From positions 117,119,380 through 117,183,379 of the forward strand of contig NC_047095.1 in assembly GCF_902459505.1 (NCBI RefSeq): DNA of 64,000 nt, written 5' to 3'. The translations under genes were made by a program, and so were the position numbers. Shown one piece after another: positions 43,860 to 53,249 of the stretch. Positions within the stretch are counted from its first letter, which is position 1. Every line of letters begins with the position of its first letter. This DNA comes from Geotrypetes seraphini. Lineage: Eukaryota > Chordata > Amphibia > Gymnophiona > Dermophiidae. The notes under the pieces are model-generated. The model was given only the letters and a program-made list of their open reading frames with translations. It was not told where the DNA came from and made no database searches.

Positions 43860-44815
43860 CTGTTTCCCCTCCCCCCCCAATCCCTGTAACTGTGCTCAGT
43901 CTCCCTGTATAATATTGTATCTCCTCGTCAGGCACTCTTTGGACAGCATCTTGCAACAATGTATCCTTCTCCTACAATGTAATGTAACTTTCCTTACGGG
44001 GAAGGGGTAAAACGTGGACCTGATGGACCTTGCAGATCTAAACTCGCACGTCCTTAAAAATCTGAGGTCCGTGCTACTTGTAGTTAGTTTCTGGCTCTGA
44101 CAGACCTTGATGACAATTTAGCGCTGACGGATCCGTCTCAGCTTAGGGAGGGAAAAGTATTAGGATCTGTCAGCGCTACAATGTCGTCGAGGTCTGTCAG
44201 AGCCAGAGACTAGTGCTGGAGCGGCTCTAAAACGTATCCTTTAAACCGGTTTCCTGCAGCCCCAGTAAATTTAAAAATCTGAGGTCCGTGGCTCTGACAG
44301 ATCTCGATGACATTTTAGCGCTGACGGATCCTAATACTTTTCCCTCCCTAAGCTGAGATGGATCTGTCAGCGCTAAAATGTCACCAAGGTCTGTCAGAGC
44401 CACAGACTGAAAGTGGCGGGGCTACTTTGCTGGCAATAATTGAAGGTTTATAGAGCCCGGATGGTTGGGCCGGGTCCCCGCCACTGGTATCTTTTGCAGG
44501 AGAGATTTTCTGCAAAACTTCATTAAGGGGAATGGTTTTAGTCTCTGGCTCTGACAGACCTCGGTGACATTTTAGCGCTGACGGATCCTAATACTTTTCC
44601 CTCCCTATGCTTGAGACGGATCCGTCAGCGCTAAATTGTCATCGAGGTCTGTCAGAGCCAGAAACTAACTACAAGTGGCACGGACCTCAGATTTTTAAGG
44701 ACGTGCGGGTTTAGATCCGCGAGGTCCGTCAGGTCCGCGTTTTACCCCTTCCCTTCCCCATGTCTCTGCTACTGTGTAAACAAAAGGGGGAAAGAAGAAT
44801 TTTACCTCTAAAATA
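43860..44815 (+). mobile_element. LINE/SINE 3' region split by a foldback element
   Basis: 'acaatgtaatgtaactttcc' before 43998 and 'ccatgtctctgctactgtg' after 44757 together match the uninterrupted text at 45495-45530. The foldback element lies between. Confidence 0.5.
43998..44753. mobile_element. Foldback element with three hairpin modules
   Basis: Ends GGGGAAGGGGTAAAACG and CGTTTTACCCCTTCCC open long inverted arms (about 43998-44125 and 44630-44753). Between lie three successive hairpins built on 'gctctgacagacctcg', 'tttagcgctgacggatcc' and 'ggatccgtcagcgctaaa'. No ORF, no clear target duplication. Family not recognised. Confidence 0.7.
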
Positions 44816-45012
44816 GCACAGCAGTACAATGGAAAGATGCAAATGAGATGTCAGATATTCAACCAAACAGTTACTTTATTGTGCAAATCTTAAAAAGTAA
44901 TATAATGTAAACGCCTTAGCTTTTTGGTGTGCTTTTGCCTCCAAAGACGCTGCTCTGTGCTCAGAACGATTATGTATATTGCCTGCCTGTTAGTGTTTAG
45001 GATCATCTACGC

Positions 45013-45219
45013 CAGGGGTGTCCAATCTTGGCCCTGTGAAGTATTTTGTGCGGCCCCGCTCAAGGGCGATGCAGTGTTTTCCTCTGCTGCCCTTGGGTGT
45101 TTACTGTCTTGCCGGCTCCCTCCTCTGTCTTGCTGCAGTATTTGCGCATTTGTGCAGCCCCAGAAACATTTTTTTTCGGCCAGTGCAGCCCAGGGAAGCC
45201 AAAAGGTTGGACACCCCTG
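45013..45219. mobile_element. hAT element, exact 8-bp TSD
   Basis: ATCTACGC at 45005-45012 and 45220-45227. Ends CAGGGGTGTCCAATCTTGG and AGGTTGGACACCCCTG inverted. 207 bp. Confidence 0.93.
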
Positions 45220-45240
45220 ATCTACGCAATGTCTATTCAT

Positions 45241-45288
45241 CCCCCGATGAAGGCATCTACGGATGCCGAAACTGGAATCCTCGTTGGG
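45241..45288 (+). ncRNA. Hammerhead-like motif
   Basis: Stem I CCC/GGG, CCGAUGA box (one change from CUGAUGA), extra A, perfect 6-bp stem II GGCAUC/GAUGCC with UACG loop (45252-45267), GAAA (45268-45271), weak stem III, then UU before GGG. Best stem II of the four families; stem III poor. Confidence 0.35.
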
Positions 45289-45484
45289 ACAATCTTGGTG
45301 TTCCTAGACAAAGATTTATCCCTTATTACAGACTTGTGATTCTTTCTGAGATTTTGCTTTCAAGTTGGACATTATGTTATAGACTCTATTATCCCTATGT
45401 GACTTATTATTATTTACACAATAAAGTAACTGTTTGGTTGAATATCTGACATCTCATTTGCCTCTTTCCATTGTCCTGCTACAA

Positions 45485-45616
45485 AGTAACCTTCCCCTAC
45501 AATGTAATATAACTTTTCTCCATGTCCCTGCATGGACCTTTTACCCTGTAAATCGCCTTGAACCTGAACTGGATAAGTGCAATTCACAAATTCTGATTAG
45601 ATTAGATTAGATTAGT
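45485..45616 (+). mobile_element. LINE 3' end with (GATTA)n tail
   Basis: 'ctacaatgtaatataacttt', 'ctgtaaatcgccttgaacc' and a (GATTA)n run at 45593-45616. Confidence 0.6.
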
Positions 45617-45635
45617 TCTCCATTGATATTCAAGT

Positions 45636-46202
45636 GGACACAGTTTTCCAGAACAGGTCAGTCTGAAGAAGGGGCCCTTGCATGGTCTCCGAGTTTGTAT
45701 ACCTGAACATCACTGAGGAATTTTTAAGGTTTTCAGGTGCCTTAAGTGAACCTTCAGGCTTATCGCCCCTCTCCCCTTGAGATTTTTGATAATTAAACTC
45801 AACAATCATGCTCATTCCAGCGCTACCTTCCCACAAAAGAACTGTAAAATTAAAATGCATTCTCCTAGGACAAGCAGGATGAGTCAGCCACACAACCATA
45901 TGTGGCTGACTATCCTGCTGTCCACGGAGAACCTACGTTACAGGTAAGTAACTACACTTTCCAGAACAGGTCAGTCTGAAGAAGGGGCCCTTGCATGGTC
46001 TCCGAGTTTGTATACCTGAACATCTCTGAAGAAGTTTTAAGGTTTTCAGGTGCCTTAGGTGAACCTTCAGGGAAAGTGTAGTTACTTACCTGTAACGTAG
46101 GTTCTCCTAGGACAAGAAGGATGAGTCAGCCACATATGGTTGTGTGGCTGGCTATCCTGCTGTCCACGGAGAACCTATGTTACAGGTAAGTAACTACACT
46201 TT
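45636..46202. repeat. Duplicated block with palindromic splice-donor repeat
   Basis: A 118-bp block ('ttttccagaacaggtcagtc' to 'gtgaaccttcagg') occurs at 45641 and 45957. Each copy is followed by a repeat containing 'gacaagcaggatgagtcagc' and 'tatcctgctgtccacggag'. The second, 46073-46202, is a full palindrome with ends AAAGTGTAGTTACTTACC; the consensus U1 donor CAGGTAAGT appears at 45941-45949 and 46183-46191 on plus and at 46092-46084 on minus. The block also holds a worn CUGAAGA-type motif at 45664. Confidence 0.75.
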
Positions 46203-46925
46203 ATCAGACCTCATTCTTTTAAAAATATAAACACTTGCATTGTGTTCACTCTCTCTCTAAATAAAACAAAGTCCTGTTTGTGTCTGTCACAACCTAGAAT
46301 TTTTCTTTGACTGCTGCTGCTTTGCTGCTTTTTGCCATCCCTCGGAAGCTGCCACTCTGGGTACCCTACCTAGTCTTGCCCTGTTCTTCTGTCCTCCTGA
46401 TAAGAGTGCCAGAACCTGGAAAGGCTCTGGGACTCTCCAATCCAAGATGGCCACAGGAGTTTGTCACTTCTAAGGAAGACTGAATACTTATAGTTCCACA
46501 CTCATAAATACATCATTCGTGCTATGTACTTTTTGCTTATAGGCTGCCACCTCACCTAGGTCAACCCAAACAGGTTGATCTAGACCCAGTTTAAAACTGC
46601 AGTTCTGATTTACCTATGAAAAGTTGGAGTTGCATTTTTCTCAATGAAGTGGGGCATAATCAGGATCAAACCTGGCTGTTTGGGGTTGACCTGAGTGCAC
46701 TGGCAATGCTACTTACCTAGAGAGTATAGTAGACTCCATGGCATCTAGCTGAACCAGTCCTGGCTCTATCCCAGTGTAAGCATGGAAGTCAAACCACACA
46801 ACTACATCTTCCAGCATGCAATGGGGTCAAAGTCAGGAGAAGCTCAGTCTGTCTTATGTAATGAGTCATCATTTTGTAAATTTGTTCATGGAACTCATAT
46901 GCTTAATTCAATCATTGTGTTCTAG
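46203..46925. other. TLR gene 3' flank, no gene
   Basis: Unique-looking sequence with no recognisable repeat or frame. Confidence 0.5.
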
Positions 46926-46930
46926 AAGCT

Positions 46931-46936
46931 TTTATT
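46931..46936 (-). terminator. Polyadenylation signal of the TLR gene
   Basis: AATAAA on the minus strand, 32 nt after the TAA stop, in context TTGAATAAAAGC. A very short 3' UTR would follow. Position fits, but use is inferred. Confidence 0.5.
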
Positions 46937-46967
46937 CAAGAATTTGGCCACCGTGGAAAGCCCAATG

Positions 46968-49826
46968 TTACTCATCCAAAACCTCTTGAGCCTGCTCCTC
47001 ATCCTCTCCAATGGCCTTGCGAAGTCGGGCCCAGAATAGGAGCTGCTCTTGTGCATCTTCTGTCCATTCTAGGTAGGTCTTCTTTTTGACAAGCCGGGCC
47101 ATCTGGTGGTAGCGGGAGAGTCTCCTCATGGAGATCTTCTCCAGGAAGACGATGATTAGCATGTTCTCCCTCTCAGCTATGAGGCGGTAGGTGGCCATGC
47201 GCATTTCCATGGAACACCAGTGGCTTTGCAGATAGTGGTGGCTGACCAGGCAGATGGTCCGGCGGCTCCGATAGATGCTGTCCACAATGTTATCCAGAAT
47301 GTCTTTTCCTAGTTCAAAGTCCCTGCCGTGCAGACAGACCTTGAATAAAGGTGGCCCCTTTTCTTCCAGATTGGGTAGAAACTCATTGATAACCCAGCAC
47401 TCATCGTGGCTGCTGTAGGAAACAAAGGCATCAAAGTTATAGCACCGGCGTCCATCCCGTCTGCCTCGATAGTTCCACCAAGTTCTCAACATATGCAGCA
47501 AGTAGAGGAGATACCAGCAGACTTTATGGTACAAGAGGGCAGCCAGAATGAAGATAGCATGGAAAGAGAATGTTCCAATGAACAAGAAGTACTCATACTG
47601 GGAGCTGCATTGGTTCTTGAGGAAGTTAAGCCAGTACATCTTTGAGGAGCCAAGAGAGCAGTTAATGGCACTCATTTTAGGACTTTTGACTTTGGTGTGG
47701 GTGGCTAACCAGGTATTAATCCATGCTTGGTCACAAGCACAATCCAGATGGACATCTGTCAGGTAGAGGTATTTCAGCCTATCCATGCCATCAAACAATC
47801 CTTCCTGCAAGGTCTTCATCTCCTGGGATTTAATGATCAGGAGTTCAAGGGAGATGAGATCTGAAAAGATGGAGGATGAGAAGTGTTCAATTCCAGAGTC
47901 CTCCAAGATAAGGCTTGATAGACTGGTAAGGTTACGAAAGAGAAGGTCAGGGATGAGGAAGCCATTCTCAAAGTCTTTTCTCAGGTTTCTGAGGTGGAGG
48001 TGGCGCAGGTTGGGGAGATAAGATAGGGTGTCTTTCAAGGGGCTGGATACCTTAGTGAGGGGCAAATCTGGTGAGGAGCTGTAAAATACCTTCTGCACAC
48101 TAGGGAAGGATCGGAGTCCCATAGTAAAGGAGCCAGGAGTTCCCAGTGGTAAGCAAACCAATACATGGTTGTCTTCCAGATGAAGCTCCGTCACCGATCT
48201 AAAGGGAGCTGATTTGCAGGGGTTAATAGATACCTTAGAAGCCTTTATTTCTACCTTCTTCATTGTGCTACAATTCTGTGAGCATCCAATTTCAATGTCG
48301 GAGCCCTCCAATTGGAACTTCGAAATGTTAGAATGTGGAGCACAAAATGTCCCAATGCTTTCAAAGCTTAAGGAGAGTTCTTCTAACTGGGTCAGAACTT
48401 TAAAAGAGTCATTGTGATTCTTTAGCAGGTTACCTTTCAGGCCCAGCACCTTGAGGGTTGGAAGATGCTCAAAGTAGAAGTTCTCCAACAGGAACAACCC
48501 ATTGGATTCCAGATTTAGGACTTCTAATCTGTCTAGACTCAGAAATGCACCATTTTTAAGGTCCACAATGTGGTTCGAGCTTAGGTCCAAGGAGAGCAGG
48601 GCAGGGAGGCAGGAGAGCTGCTGGGTGCCAAGGTCTGTTATCTGATTATGGGAGAGGTCCAGGTGAGTGAGGTTTCTGAGGACAAAGCCTGACTCAGACT
48701 GACAGAGATCTAGAGTCCTTATCCTATTATCTGACAGAAGTAGAAACACAATGCTTGGCAGTTTCTGCACCAGCTGGCTGGAGAAGCTCCTCAATAAATT
48801 GCCTGAAAAGTTGAGGAATAGCAGGCCAGAGCATCCTTCCAAGGACTTGGGGTCAAGGTGACCAATGAAATTTTCAGCTACACTCAGGTTCCTCACCTTG
48901 AGATGTTCCACCACCTTACAGACATTCAACAAGCTCATATAATCATTGTTTATCATGGCATTCAGAGACAGGGCCTCAACCTCTTCAGTCCCAGACTGGA
49001 GAAGCTCCTTCACTTTCAGAAAAGTGGCATCTGCCTTGAAGACTTTGAGGTGTTTGAAGTTGCATAAGGAGCCATTCTCCACTTTCTTTAGGTCATTGCT
49101 GGATAAATCTAGGGCGGAAATGACTGGGGAGAACTCCATCATTTGTGAAGGTGTCCCAGACTCAATACAATCTGCCTCTCTGGTGGCAATGATGCCATTC
49201 CAATTCAATACTAAGATCTCCAGTGCTGTGAGGGATGCCAAAGTTTCAGTTAAGAAGGACAATCTACGGATTTCATTCTCCAAGAAAAATGCAGCCTGGA
49301 GAGTCTTTAGTGGCTTGAAGTAATCGGGCTGCATGGTGAAATCAATAAAGACTTTCTTCAGTTTGAGGTGGGTCAAAGCTTCCAGCCCTTGAAAGACTCC
49401 ATTGTCCAATAGTATGTACTCAAGGGTGTCCCATCCTCCTATCATCACCAAATACCTCAGGTTAATGAGTCCACGGAAAGCTCCTCCCAAAACAAAGAAG
49501 CTACCTTGTAGGTATAGGGCTGTGAGATTGTCCAAACCTGAAAAGATGCCTTCAGAGATGTTCTTTACCAACAACCCAGTGAAACACAATGTTTCCACAT
49601 TTCGTGGCACCTCTTTCAGGGCAATTTCCAAGTGATTTACATTACTGCATCTGGCCAGGAGCCCTGAGCCCATTCTGGGGAGGCTGGGGCAGGAGGCATA
49701 CAGAGCTCCATCCAAGCCTGGCATGTCCTGCTGGAAGATGTCACAGCTGGTGGTCACCAATGCACTGGAGAATGCCATGAAGCAACCAAAAAGGACCCCA
49801 AGAAAAGCAGTCCACTCCACAGCCAT
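46968..49826 (-). CDS. Toll-like receptor, TLR11 subfamily (TLR12-like)
   Basis: Innate immune receptor, single-exon and intact, 952 residues. Residues 1 to about 25 are a signal peptide (FLGVLFGCFMAFSSALV). The LRR ectodomain runs to about 690 with repeats such as LRNLTHLDLSHNQITDLG and LLSLDLSSNHIVDL. The LRRCT is about 692-740 with C696, C698, C723, C740 (CxC-x24-C-x16-C). A transmembrane helix lies at about 746-772 (FHAIFILAALLYHKVCWYLL). The TIR domain runs from about 795: box 1 YNFDAFVSYS, box 2 RDFELGKDILDNIVDSI, box 3 FW at 931-932. The box 2 BB-loop proline of most TLRs is Leu839 (codon CTA at 47312-47310). The N-terminal text VPRNVETLCFTG and TIR text WVINEFLPNLEE recall mouse TLR12 (VPRTVEGLC, WVIEELLPALE), as I remember it; TLR21 or another TLR11-group member is possible. 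Mouse TLR12 is endolysosomal and senses profilin with TLR11; ligand here is unknown. The ATG at 49826 has G at -3 and +4. Confidence 0.93.
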   Translation of the reverse strand: MAVEWTAFLGVLFGCFMAFSSALVTTSCDIFQQDMPGLDGALYASCPSLPRMGSGLLARCSNVNHLEIALKEVPRNVETLCFTGLLVKNISEGIFSGLDNLTALYLQGSFFVLGGAFRGLINLRYLVMIGGWDTLEYILLDNGVFQGLEALTHLKLKKVFIDFTMQPDYFKPLKTLQAAFFLENEIRRLSFLTETLASLTALEILVLNWNGIIATREADCIESGTPSQMMEFSPVISALDLSSNDLKKVENGSLCNFKHLKVFKADATFLKVKELLQSGTEEVEALSLNAMINNDYMSLLNVCKVVEHLKVRNLSVAENFIGHLDPKSLEGCSGLLFLNFSGNLLRSFSSQLVQKLPSIVFLLLSDNRIRTLDLCQSESGFVLRNLTHLDLSHNQITDLGTQQLSCLPALLSLDLSSNHIVDLKNGAFLSLDRLEVLNLESNGLFLLENFYFEHLPTLKVLGLKGNLLKNHNDSFKVLTQLEELSLSFESIGTFCAPHSNISKFQLEGSDIEIGCSQNCSTMKKVEIKASKVSINPCKSAPFRSVTELHLEDNHVLVCLPLGTPGSFTMGLRSFPSVQKVFYSSSPDLPLTKVSSPLKDTLSYLPNLRHLHLRNLRKDFENGFLIPDLLFRNLTSLSSLILEDSGIEHFSSSIFSDLISLELLIIKSQEMKTLQEGLFDGMDRLKYLYLTDVHLDCACDQAWINTWLATHTKVKSPKMSAINCSLGSSKMYWLNFLKNQCSSQYEYFLFIGTFSFHAIFILAALLYHKVCWYLLYLLHMLRTWWNYRGRRDGRRCYNFDAFVSYSSHDECWVINEFLPNLEEKGPPLFKVCLHGRDFELGKDILDNIVDSIYRSRRTICLVSHHYLQSHWCSMEMRMATYRLIAERENMLIIVFLEKISMRRLSRYHQMARLVKKKTYLEWTEDAQEQLLFWARLRKAIGEDEEQAQEVLDE

Positions 49827-49859
49827 ATCGTGAAGAATGAAGACTGAGCCGCCAGCCTC

Positions 49860-49905
49860 AATTACCTCCAGCTTCCTAAGTCCTCATGCTATATATAATT
49901 CCCCT
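49860..49905 (-). promoter_or_regulatory. Possible core promoter of the TLR gene
   Basis: Minus strand ATTATATATAGC at about 49899-49888 is a TATA-like box about 65 nt before the start codon, so a short unspliced leader is possible. GGAA (Ets/PU.1-type) cores lie at about 49876 and 49970. No convincing splice acceptor stands before the ATG. Inference only. Confidence 0.35.
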
Positions 49906-50127
49906 TGTTTTTTTCGTTGTTTCTGCCAGTGGATAAATGCAGAAGTGAGAGAAGAAATGAATTGAACAAGGAAGGAAACGGGTTTGTGTCAAGGATGCTG
50001 AGGTCTGTGGGATGTTGAAACTAGAATGCTGCAGGGCTTTGCAGGCTAATCAGCTACATCAAGATTGGGTCTATAAGTGTAGGTGTGAGTTTAGGGAGAG
50101 ATGAAATCAGGGGCTGCATCCGTGCTC

Positions 50128-51045
50128 CTGAGGTCTATAAAATACTGAGTGGAGTGGAACAGGTAGATGTGAATCACTTGTTTACTTTTCCAAAAATGCA
50201 AGAGCTAGGGAGCACACAATTGATCTAATATAATAAAACCCTAAGCCGCGCATGCGCACTCCCACCTGCATGCTCCCGTTTTCCGTGCGCTGTAGGGCAC
50301 CACAGGTAAAAGTGCGCAAGCGCGCAAATCTCTCTCTCTCTTTCTGTCTCCCTCCGAGGTAGGCTGCGGTGGCTGTTGGCGGCTGCCGGCAACTGCAGGC
50401 CGTGGCGGGCGAGCACGGAGCACGAAGCCTTTGTAGATGGCTGGAGGAGGACGAGCAGTGTGTGAAGACTGCTGCACACGCTGCTGGAATCGCCAGGTTC
50501 GTAGTCGGGACCCCGGGAAGGAGATACTAAGGGAGCCGGACAGACCGAGGGAAGGGGAAGGGGGGGTAGAGGAAATGCTACTGCTGCTGCACAGGAAAGT
50601 GGTGTGGGGGGAGGGAATGCTGCTTTGGCTACTGCACAGGGAAGTGGTGGGAGAGAAATGCTGCTGCATAGGAGGCAAGGAGAGAGACAGATAGATAGAA
50701 AGACAGACAGACAGACAGACAGTGGGAGGAAGGGAGACAGAAAGAAAAAAAGAAAGACACAGGGGCAGGGAGATACACAGAAAGACAGACAGACAAAGAG
50801 GGCCAGGGACAGAGACAGACAGAAAGAAAGACAACGGGAGGGAGAGAGAGACAGAAATAAAGACAGACAGACATATATTCTAGCACCCGTTAATGTAACG
50901 GGCTAAAATACTAGTATAAAATATTTCTGCAATCAGCATGACTGGCACGTGAGATCTCTTAGAGAGAGGAAGAGATAATGGATACTGTGGATGGGCCGAC
51001 TGGATGGGCCATTTGGCCTTTATCTGCCATCATGTATACAGTAGT
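50128..51045 (+). mobile_element. CR1-like LINE 3' end split by a Helitron
   Basis: 'aggtctataaaatactgagtggagtgg' before and 'gggccatttggcctttatctgccatc' after the Helitron are the CR1-type RT end and 3' UTR seen elsewhere in the window. Confidence 0.65.
50224..50914 (+). mobile_element. Non-autonomous Helitron
   Basis: 5' TCTAATATAATAAAACCC after host A (50223); 3' hairpin GCACCCGTTAATGTAACGGG, then CTAG at 50911-50914 and host T. TC start, CTRR end, A^T insertion all present. The second half is a GACA/GAAA microsatellite expansion (50690-50875). 691 bp, no Rep/helicase. Confidence 0.92.
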
Positions 51046-51094
51046 GATTTTGATTTCTAGATACATTTCTTTTTTCTTTAATTAAGGGGGAGGG

Positions 51095-51205
51095 GAAGTT
51101 ATCAACAGCGGCTGCCATTAAGACAGGTTATTTTACTGTGACATGGAATCATGTGCTAAAATAACACATCTTAACAGCAGCCCATATTGATAATTTCCTC
51201 CCTTA
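51095..51205. mobile_element. Palindromic MITE
   Basis: 'gaagttatcaacagcggctg' and 'cagcccatattgataatttc' are inverted; inner arms 'ccattaagacaggttatttta' and 'aaataacacatcttaac'. Related copy at 52968-53130. Confidence 0.6.
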
Positions 51206-51261
51206 ATGTGAAAATTTTCAGTCTTTGATACCCCGAGCTGATACTCCCCACCCCCACTTTT

Positions 51262-51402
51262 ATGAAGCTGCATTAGACTTTTTTTTATCACTGGCTGCAG
51301 TGGTATTAGCTCCCACGCTCATAGGAATTCTATGAGTGTTGGAGCTAATACCGCCATGGCCGGTGATAAAAAAAGTATAATGCGGCTTCGTAAAAGGATT
51401 GT
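51262..51402. mobile_element. Palindromic MITE
   Basis: Ends 'cttttatgaagctgcatta' and 'taatgcggcttcgtaaaag' are inverted and the centre 'cacgctcataggaattctatgagtgttgg' is a hairpin. Same family as 9967-10109. Confidence 0.65.
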
Positions 51403-51560
51403 GAGGTCATAATGCCTCATTCTACTATATCACCACTCTATGTAAAAAAAAAGTGAGCTAAGTATAGGACAATCAAGCCATTGTGACATCACTGATGAGG
51501 TTGGCTCTTAATGGTGGAATGAAGCATTAAGACATCACAATATCAGAAGTGAGTCAAGTA

Positions 51561-52850
51561 CAGGCAGTCCCCGAGATGCCCGACTTAAACATGACTCGTA
51601 CTTAAGAACGTGGTTGCGACTTCATTTGATTTCATTGAACAGTATTTCCAGTGGCAGAGACTCTTACACTTCTCCTTCTGCAGATTCAGAAATGATGCAT
51701 GGCCATATTATGAACAGCGTGTGTTTGTGCGTGCTGTACTTTAGAGGGAGCACTGGTAGGGACAGTTGGTCCTTTTGTCAGCTGAGAGCAGAGGTAAGTA
51801 GCATGAATCTTAAAATATACAGGTTCTAAGTTAGAGAATGATACAGTGAAGAAAACCTGTGGTGGGCCATGGTGGGCCCGTGACTATGGAGACACTAAAG
51901 CCTGAGTCGGCACAGGGACAAAACTTTTCAACACTTGCAAGAACAGTGGCAAGCCTCGTCCCCGCATTTGAAAGCACCCCTCATTGCTTATTGCTATTCA
52001 CCATGTTGTCAATGGCCCTCCTAAGTTCTGGCGGCCATGTTGTCCTCGTCATTGCTGACGTGCTGCTGTGACCATCATCTTTCTGTTCTTTGCCCTTGCC
52101 TTGACTCCTCCCCCTAGAGCTCCCAATTGGATCTTCATCTTCTCTACCCAAGCTATGACCCAATCGTTACCGTCACATACATTTTCAAAACCCATGTGGT
52201 GGGCGCAGTGCAGCAGTAGCGAGTCATGGAGCCCAGAGGAGCAGGTTCTGATAAGGAGGAGCTGCCTTGCCACTACTGCTGAGTCAGTGTCATTGGTGAG
52301 CCGCGAGAGTCCCACTCCTGATCTAAGGTAAGGCCGCAATAGCAAACCATAATCATTCTTTACCCAGTCCCTTTTCTGGTATCCCTCCTGGCGGTCTTCG
52401 GTTGATTCGTTCCGATCCAGACGGAGTTAGGATTATCCTAACTCCAACTGGATCGGAACAGAAACCCACTCTCTCCTGCCAGTCCAGACGGAGTTAGGAG
52501 GATATCGGACTGAGTAGCCTTGATCGGTGCTTCCACTGCTGCCGGAATGGCAACTGGAGTTAGGATAATCCTAACTCCGTCTGGATCGGTGACACCAATG
52601 ACAAATAACATTTTCTCTGCATACAGTGTGCTTTGTGTTTCTTTTAATTTTGTGGTTACCATAATGAATTAATATGATTAATTAATATTGTTTGAGGCTT
52701 GTATGGATGCTGTGGGGGATGGTGGTCACGGGGTTAGGGCGGTGACAGGGACAAATTTTTTCCCCATGTCATTCTCTATTCTGAGTTACATACAAATCCG
52801 ACTTAAGAACAGCTGTAAAAACATAACTCGTTCTTAACCCGGGGACTGCC
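51561..52850. mobile_element. Tigger-like element, TA target
   Basis: Ends CAGGCAGTCCCCGAGATGCC and CCCGGGGACTGCC, with 'gactcgtacttaagaacg' and 'ctcgttcttaaccc' as inner inverted text. TA at 51559-51560 and 52851-52852. Interrupted by hAT 51832-52778. Confidence 0.85.
51832..52778. mobile_element. hAT element inside Tigger
   Basis: Ends TAGAGAATGATACAG and ATGTCATTCTCTA inverted. Flanks TTCTAAGT and TTCTGAGT match at 7 of 8. Interior contains three inverted or direct pieces of 'gatccagacggagttagga' and 'tcctaactcc' at 52420-52590. Confidence 0.85.
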
Positions 52851-52967
52851 TATTTGGACAATCAAGCCATTGTGACTTCACTAATGAGGTTGGTGGAATG
52901 AGGCATTATGACATCACAACCTCAGCTTTGGTTATCAGAGACTGAAACTTCTCATACCAAGAGAGGA

Positions 52968-53130
52968 TACTATCAATGGGCTACCGTTAAGATGGGTTGT
53001 TGTACCATTAACCCCAATTATTAGTAACTAAGACCTATTGCATAAAATGAGACCTGTGTTAAAAAAAAGCACTAGTTAGTGGTAAAATAACCTGTCTTAA
53101 CAGTAGTCCATGTTAATTAACTACGTCCCT
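52968..53130. mobile_element. Palindromic MITE
   Basis: 'ctaccgttaagatgggttg' and 'aacctgtcttaacagtagtcc' form inverted arms; related to 51095-51205. Confidence 0.55.
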
Positions 53131-53249
53131 TTGTCTCTATTGGACCAATTAAGTACAGGCAAACTCTACATGCACGTTGTTTATTCTATGCTTTTGATAA
53201 AGGTTTAATTAAGAGATATCTAGACGATATTTATATCTGTTCTGCTGTT

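Larger units (their letters stand above)
44817..45484 (+). mobile_element. Penelope-like element with inverted ends and hammerhead-like motif
   Basis: 44817-44888 and 45412-45484 are inverted copies of about 70 bp (shared text 'gatattcaaccaaacagtta'). A hammerhead-like motif lies at 45241-45288 and a hAT is inserted at 45013-45219. No ORF. Confidence 0.5.
51415..52960. repeat. Host repeat of a three-layer nest
   Basis: 'gacaatcaagccattgtgac' at 51468 and 52857, with 'ggcattatgacatcacaac' following, are two tandem units of the repeat seen at 37250-37685. A Tigger-like element (51561-52850) sits between or in the second unit. Confidence 0.65.

Noticed and set aside
45664-45700. Further hammerhead-like text beginning CUGAAGA (repeated at about 45975)
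   Set aside because: The GAAA box is GAGU and stem II is poor; kept only as a worn relative.
47406-49780. Plus-strand open frames across the TLR locus
   Set aside because: Antisense shadows of the TLR coding sequence.
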